From contig CALBHM010000043.1 in the NCBI GenBank assembly GCA_937892835.1, positions 1 to 8,529 of the forward strand: a DNA stretch of 8,529 bases, given 5' to 3'. A program made the translations under genes and the position numbers. Below are positions 5,938 through 8,529 of this stretch, piece after piece; position 1 is the stretch's first letter; the number at the start of each line of letters is the position of its first letter. A model generated the notes under the pieces. It ran no database searches. It worked only from the letters and a program-made list of their open reading frames with translations, and was not told where the DNA came from. Source of the stretch: an uncultured Ruminococcus sp. GTDB taxonomy: Bacteria > Bacillota > Clostridia > Oscillospirales > Acutalibacteraceae.

Positions 5938-6803
5938 CCATTTTGTATAAGCATAGGCGGTTCATCATCTTTAATTAGAGTAACCGTTTTTCTTGTATCG
6001 AGACAATCAAAATATTTTTTGAAACGAACAGCAACACGAACCTGCTTGCCGCATTGCGGACAAACATATGTTGCTCGGAAATACTGGTTGGAATAACGCC
6101 AATTCTTTATGATTTTACCCTTAATGCCGCATTCCTCACAGGTATAGTTGAGCAAGCTTTTATCAACAAGAGGACTGTTGATATTGCTGATTGCATGAGG
6201 CTTGAAAAAAAGCCTTTCATAGAATGTCTTATCGCACGGCTGAATATATCTTTCGAAATCATCGTCACGAACACGTCTGAAACATTCGGCGGTCAGCAGA
6301 CTGTCGTCCAACGCTCTGTGGTGAGAAAAAGTGTTTGGATCCATTCCGACGTCCTCGGCCGCATTAAAAAGACCGAGCTGCTTATCAACCGGAATATTTC
6401 TTTTGATCTGGAAATATCGCTGAACATCAGTGTAGTTTGACAAAAACGGAACAGTCTCACGACCTGTAAGAAGACGAAAGTTCTCAATAATAACCCTAAT
6501 ATCGCTGTTGCCCCAGGTCAGAATAACATTCTCCCTGTTTCCTATCCAATCCTCAAACTTTTTCATCACCGATTCAAACGGCTCACCGCTTCGCATATCG
6601 TCATTTGTGATATGTGTCAGCTTTTTAATATTGCTGCGTATTTTTTTGCCTATTCTCGATTTGACGAAGCAGGAAAATTCGCTGATTTCTTCAAGCTCCT
6701 CGTTGAGCATAACTGCACCGACCTCAATAATCTCGTTCATGAAGCTCTTGGTTCGGTGGACAAAAGCGTTATTCCACTCAAGGTCCATTATAATGTAATA
6801 CAT
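5928..6803 (-). CDS. DEDDh 3'-5' exonuclease with C-terminal zinc ribbon
   Basis: This 291-residue protein belongs to the RNase T / DNA polymerase III epsilon exonuclease superfamily, metal-dependent enzymes that remove nucleotides from 3' ends. Exo I is IMDLEWN with Asp7 and Glu9. Exo II is around Asp101 (LTWGNSDIRVI). Exo III is SHHRALDDSLLTAE with His162 and Asp167, the H-x4-D of the DEDDh type, so the active site looks complete. After about residue 215 there is a Cys4 zinc-ribbon-like module, C222-x2-C225 and C248-x2-C251, followed by a basic strand (RVAVRFKKYF). This tail probably binds nucleic acid or a partner. The ATG at 6818 is rejected: AAAGGAG lies between it and the ATG at 6803, with ideal 5-base spacing. 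The gene is monocistronic, with its own promoter and terminator. DNA or RNA as substrate is not decidable. Confidence 0.92.
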   Translation of the reverse strand: MYYIIMDLEWNNAFVHRTKSFMNEIIEVGAVMLNEELEEISEFSCFVKSRIGKKIRSNIKKLTHITNDDMRSGEPFESVMKKFEDWIGNRENVILTWGNSDIRVIIENFRLLTGRETVPFLSNYTDVQRYFQIKRNIPVDKQLGLFNAAEDVGMDPNTFSHHRALDDSLLTAECFRRVRDDDFERYIQPCDKTFYERLFFKPHAISNINSPLVDKSLLNYTCEECGIKGKIIKNWRYSNQYFRATYVCPQCGKQVRVAVRFKKYFDCLDTRKTVTLIKDDEPPMLIQNGLE

Positions 6804-6833
6804 TATGTCTCCTTTCATATTCCCTTAAATTAA

Positions 6834-6862
6834 AGTATAACCTATAACCGGCTATATTTCAA
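6834..6862 (-). promoter_or_regulatory. Sigma-A promoter of the exonuclease gene
   Basis: On the minus strand TTGAAA (6862-6857), a 17-base spacer and TATACT (6839-6834) lie about 31 bases before the ATG at 6803. The transcript would start near 6827, so the rejected ATG at 6818 would be almost at the mRNA end. Confidence 0.82.
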
Positions 6863-6902
6863 GGAAAAAGAGAAAATGATTCCATAACTTTTTATAAAAC
6901 CC

Positions 6903-6931
6903 TTTACAAAGAGTAAAAAGTATGATAAAAT
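6903..6931 (+). promoter_or_regulatory. Promoter of the tRNA-Val gene
   Basis: TTTACA (6903-6908), a 17-base spacer and TAAAAT (6926-6931) precede the tRNA 5' end by 11 bases. The exonuclease promoter runs the other way from 6862, so the region 6863-6902 separates two divergent units and holds no gene. Confidence 0.7.
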
Positions 6932-6942
6932 ATCTCTGCTTT

Positions 6943-7019
6943 GAGGGTGTAGCTCAGTTGGTTAGAGTACTTGCTTGACATGCAAGGGGTCGATGGTTCA
7001 AATCCATTCATCCTCACCA
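6943..7019 (+). tRNA. tRNA-Val (anticodon GAC)
   Basis: A full cloverleaf of 77 bases with encoded CCA (7017-7019). The acceptor stem is GAGGGTG (6943-6949) with CATCCTC (7009-7015), including one G-T pair. The anticodon stem CTTGC/GCAAG encloses the loop TTGACAT (6975-6981), with anticodon GAC at 6977-6979, reading GUC/GUU valine codons. The T-arm carries GGTTCAAATCC. The D-stem (GCTC/GAGT) and the T-stem each have one G-T pair, giving a slightly wobble-rich but normal tRNA. Confidence 0.96.
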
Positions 7020-7020
7020 G

Positions 7021-7057
7021 AAAAAGTCCTGTTCTTCGGAGCGGGACTTTTTATTTT
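7021..7057 (+). terminator. Intrinsic terminator of the tRNA-Val gene
   Basis: AAAAAGTCCTGTTC (7021-7034) pairs with GAGCGGGACTTTTT (7039-7052), 14 bp with two G-T pairs, capped by a very stable TTCG tetraloop and followed by ATTTT. It starts two bases after the encoded CCA, so the tRNA is transcribed alone. Confidence 0.92.
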
Positions 7058-7078
7058 AATTCGTCTTTTAAACTAAAT

Positions 7079-7107
7079 TTGCCTAATCAAATTGTTTATG
7101 ATATAAT
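7079..7107 (+). promoter_or_regulatory. Sigma-A promoter of the glycosyltransferase gene
   Basis: TTGCCT (7079-7084), 17 bases and a perfect TATAAT (7102-7107) predict a start near 7114. GGAGGTGA at 7116-7123 is then almost at the mRNA 5' end, giving a leader of only about 14 bases before the ATG at 7128. Confidence 0.75.
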
Positions 7108-7127
7108 ACTTTCACGGAGGTGACCGA

Positions 7128-7817
7128 ATGATTCCGAAAAAAATCAACTACTGCTGGTTCGGCGGTGGAGAAAAGCCGAAATCCGTTAAAAAATGCATAG
7201 CAAGCTGGAAAAAATTCTGCCCGGATTACGAGATTATCGAATGGAACGAAAGTAACTACGACGTCAATTCAACGGGCTATACCAAGATGTGCGCCGAAGA
7301 AAAAAAATACGCCTTTCTCAGCGATTTTGCTCGACTTGAAATAATTGAAAAAAACGGCGGAGTTTATTTCGACACCGACGTTGAACTGATAAAAAATATC
7401 GACTTTCTTCTTGAAAACGAGGCTTTTTTCGGGCTGGAGAACCCCGATTATGTCAACACGGGCGAAGGCTTTGGCTCTGTCGCTCACGGAGAAGCCATTA
7501 AAGCAATGGTTAAAGAATATGAACCATACCTCGACGGTAAAAGCGGAACGGTTACCTGTCCTCGGCTTAATACGGACGCTATGCTCCGTCACGGTTTGAA
7601 GCTTGACGGAAAAATGCAGACCGTAGCCGGTGCGTTGATTCTGCCGAGCGATTACATGAATCCTTACGGCAGCAATACCGGTATCATGAACAAAACAGAA
7701 AACACTATTTCGATTCACTGGTATTCCGGAAGCTGGATGACACAAACTCAGCGCTTGAAATCAAAAATCACAAAACCGATCCACAGGATATTCGGTATAA
7801 ATTTTCTTAAGAAATAA
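7128..7817 (+). CDS. Glycosyltransferase, GT32-like (DXD sugar-transferase)
   Basis: This 229-residue enzyme is predicted to move a sugar from a nucleotide-sugar donor to a glycan, probably of the cell surface. IPKKINYCWFGG at 2-13 is the typical N-terminus of the Gly_transf_sug/OCH1-like group. SDFARLEIIEKNGGVYFDTDVEL (residues 65-87) contains the conserved Arg, the GGVY turn and the metal-binding DTD at 82-84. IHWYSGSW at 196-203 matches the C-terminal His-Trp segment of the family. There is no signal peptide or membrane segment, so it should act in the cytosol on a lipid-linked or otherwise intracellular acceptor. GGAGGTGA lies 4 bases before the ATG. It is a single-gene unit after tRNA-Val, not in a visible capsule cluster. 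Donor and acceptor cannot be read from sequence. Confidence 0.9.
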   Translation: MIPKKINYCWFGGGEKPKSVKKCIASWKKFCPDYEIIEWNESNYDVNSTGYTKMCAEEKKYAFLSDFARLEIIEKNGGVYFDTDVELIKNIDFLLENEAFFGLENPDYVNTGEGFGSVAHGEAIKAMVKEYEPYLDGKSGTVTCPRLNTDAMLRHGLKLDGKMQTVAGALILPSDYMNPYGSNTGIMNKTENTISIHWYSGSWMTQTQRLKSKITKPIHRIFGINFLKK

Positions 7818-7820
7818 AGC

Positions 7821-7862
7821 AGCAGGACGAAAAACAATTCGTCCTGCTCTCTTTTGCTTTTT
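7821..7862 (+). terminator. Terminator between the convergent glycosyltransferase and Cys-rich protein genes
   Basis: AGCAGGACGAA (7821-7831) pairs perfectly with TTCGTCCTGCT (7838-7848) around AAACAA, followed on the plus strand by CTCTTTTGCTTTTT. It starts three bases after the glycosyltransferase stop. The minus-strand side is less T-rich, so it mainly serves the plus-strand gene. Confidence 0.88.
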
Positions 7863-8193
7863 ATTTAAGCATTTCAAGTATTTTTGCGCATGCTGTACAT
7901 GCCGGGCAATCGCAATATTTTGCACCTGATGCCTTCAGCTCCTTGGCATGAGTCAAAAAGCCTTCAGCCCTGTCTCCGAAAAACTCCTTGCACTTCGGAG
8001 AGCTTGCAAATGCGATAAGATCATCAATCGGTTCAATATCTTCCTCAAGCTCGGCGATAAGCTTTTTCGTCTCATCTACCTCGTTGTCCGTGCCTACTGC
8101 GGCAAGCCAGCTTTCGGCCGCTGCCTTAGCCTCGGGGCAACATGACGGTGCGGTGATAAGAGCTTTAACCTCTGCTATAATCTTTTCTTTCAT
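7861..8193 (-). CDS. Small conserved Cys-rich protein of unknown function
   Basis: This 110-residue, acidic, mostly helical soluble protein has Cys pairs near both ends: APSCCPEAKAAAESWL at 15-30, a lone Cys at 67 (SSPKCKEFF) and YCDCPACTACAKIL at 92-105. The C-terminal cluster CxCxxCxxC, together with the N-terminal Cys-Cys, suggests metal or cluster binding or a disulfide-linked fold; this is inference. From memory, similar short clostridial proteins are sometimes labelled 'molecular chaperone Hsp90'. Nothing here resembles the Hsp90 ATPase, so I treat that name as unreliable. AGGAGG at 8206-8201 is 7 bases before the ATG, and a good promoter precedes it. It is divergent from the acetyltransferase gene and shares a compact promoter region with it. 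Confidence 0.82.
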   Translation of the reverse strand: MKEKIIAEVKALITAPSCCPEAKAAAESWLAAVGTDNEVDETKKLIAELEEDIEPIDDLIAFASSPKCKEFFGDRAEGFLTHAKELKASGAKYCDCPACTACAKILEMLK

Positions 8194-8228
8194 AACAATT
8201 CCTCCTGTTTTAAAATATTTACGATTAT

Positions 8229-8257
8229 ATTTTAATCCATTTTATTTCCACTGTCAA
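8229..8257 (-). promoter_or_regulatory. Sigma-A promoter of the Cys-rich protein gene
   Basis: On the minus strand a perfect TTGACA (8257-8252), 17 bases and TAAAAT (8234-8229) lie about 35 bases before the ATG at 8193. The -35 box is only 7 bases from the -35 box of the divergent promoter. Confidence 0.8.
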
Positions 8258-8264
8258 TAATTCC

Positions 8265-8293
8265 TTGACGCATAAAATATGTTTTGATATACT
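8265..8293 (+). promoter_or_regulatory. Sigma-A promoter of the acetyltransferase gene
   Basis: TTGACG (8265-8270), 17 bases and TATACT (8288-8293) predict a start near 8300, about 29 bases before the ATG at 8329. It is back to back with the promoter of the Cys-rich protein gene. Confidence 0.82.
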
Positions 8294-8328
8294 AAAAGAA
8301 ACTTGTTAATCAAAGCGGAGGTTTCATT

Positions 8329-8529
8329 ATGACAGAACTGGAGAAAAAAAACAAAGGCTTGCTCTTTGACGGAATGGACAAAGACATTCTGAAAGTTCAG
8401 GCAACCTGTGTTCAATATATGAAGGAATATAACACCCTCGGTCTTGGTGATGACGAAAGAATAAACGAGCTTTTGAGGCTCTCCTTTGCCGAGGTCGGTG
8501 AAGGCACATTCATTCAACCGCCATACTAT
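8329..8529 (+). CDS. Sugar O-acetyltransferase, N-terminal part (maltose/galactoside acetyltransferase type; 3' end outside window)
   Basis: The frame is open from the ATG at 8329 to the right edge, giving the first 67 residues. GGAGG at 8317-8321 is 7 bases upstream. The segment matches the N-terminal Mac domain of maltose/galactoside O-acetyltransferases (Maa, LacA, NodL type): a start like EKKNKGLLFDGMDKDI, a helical stretch with YMKEYN, INELLRLSF, then VGEGTFIQPPYY, which leads into the left-handed beta-helix. Those enzymes move acetyl from acetyl-CoA to a sugar hydroxyl. The hexapeptide repeats and catalytic His lie beyond the window, so activity and acceptor cannot be judged. Confidence 0.87.
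   Translation, partial: MTELEKKNKGLLFDGMDKDILKVQATCVQYMKEYNTLGLGDDERINELLRLSFAEVGEGTFIQPPYY

Noticed and set aside
7269..7745. Minus-strand ORF of 158 codons antisense to the glycosyltransferase
   Set aside because: The plus strand encodes all family motifs with promoter, Shine-Dalgarno and terminator; the antisense ORF has none of these.
8254..8517. Minus-strand ORF of 87 codons at the right edge
   Set aside because: It runs antisense to the acetyltransferase start and through the divergent promoter region; the plus frame has a Shine-Dalgarno and clear family similarity.
1..8529. CRISPR array, insertion sequence, phage or toxin-antitoxin module
   Set aside because: No regular direct repeats, transposase, integrase or toxin-like small gene pairs were seen on either strand.

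Overview
The window looks like a chromosomal segment of a low-to-middling GC Gram-positive anaerobe of the class Clostridia, most likely a gut Oscillospiraceae/Ruminococcaceae-type organism. The reasons are strong AGGAGG-type ribosome binding sites, near-consensus sigma-A promoters (TTGACA/TTGAAA, 17-bp spacer, TATAAT-like), short intergenic gaps with U-tailed terminators, a PyrR RNA attenuation system, and the family make-up. The genus is inferred, not proven. No prophage, insertion sequence, CRISPR array or defence locus is visible.

Layout, left to right. Positions 1-156 hold the 3' end of an unidentified plus-strand gene. A consensus promoter (191-219) then drives a three-gene plus-strand operon: an ABC ATPase (252-959), its 12-TM-like permease (959-2548) and a small ACT-domain protein (2564-2950), closed by a strong hairpin (2962-2989). 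Then come minus-strand units. thiN, thiamine pyrophosphokinase (3006-3614), has its own promoter. pyrR (5169-5699) and a uracil permease of the NCS2 family (3730-5115) form one operon. An exonuclease with a C-terminal zinc ribbon (5928-6803) follows. Positions 6943-7019 encode tRNA-Val(GAC) on the plus strand with a promoter and a UUCG-loop terminator. A single GT32-like glycosyltransferase gene (7128-7817) converges on a small Cys-rich protein gene (7861-8193, minus). This in turn is divergent from the 5' end of a sugar O-acetyltransferase gene (8329 to the right edge).

How it works together. The best-resolved regulation is the pyrR-uracil permease operon. Its 5' leader can fold into a PyrR-binding hairpin with the CNGNGA hexaloop, a long antiterminator and a U-tailed terminator ending just before the pyrR ribosome binding site, so pyrimidine nucleotides should shut down both the regulator and uracil uptake. 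The ABC-ACT operon may couple an exporter to a small-molecule sensing domain, but its substrate cannot be read from sequence. The other genes are independent housekeeping or surface-modification units.

The observations most worth a second look are the complete PyrR attenuator, a probable ACG start codon in the ACT gene, the exonuclease/zinc-ribbon architecture with a terminator built over its stop codon, and the divergent promoter pair at 8229-8293. I found no evidence for a wholly undescribed system.
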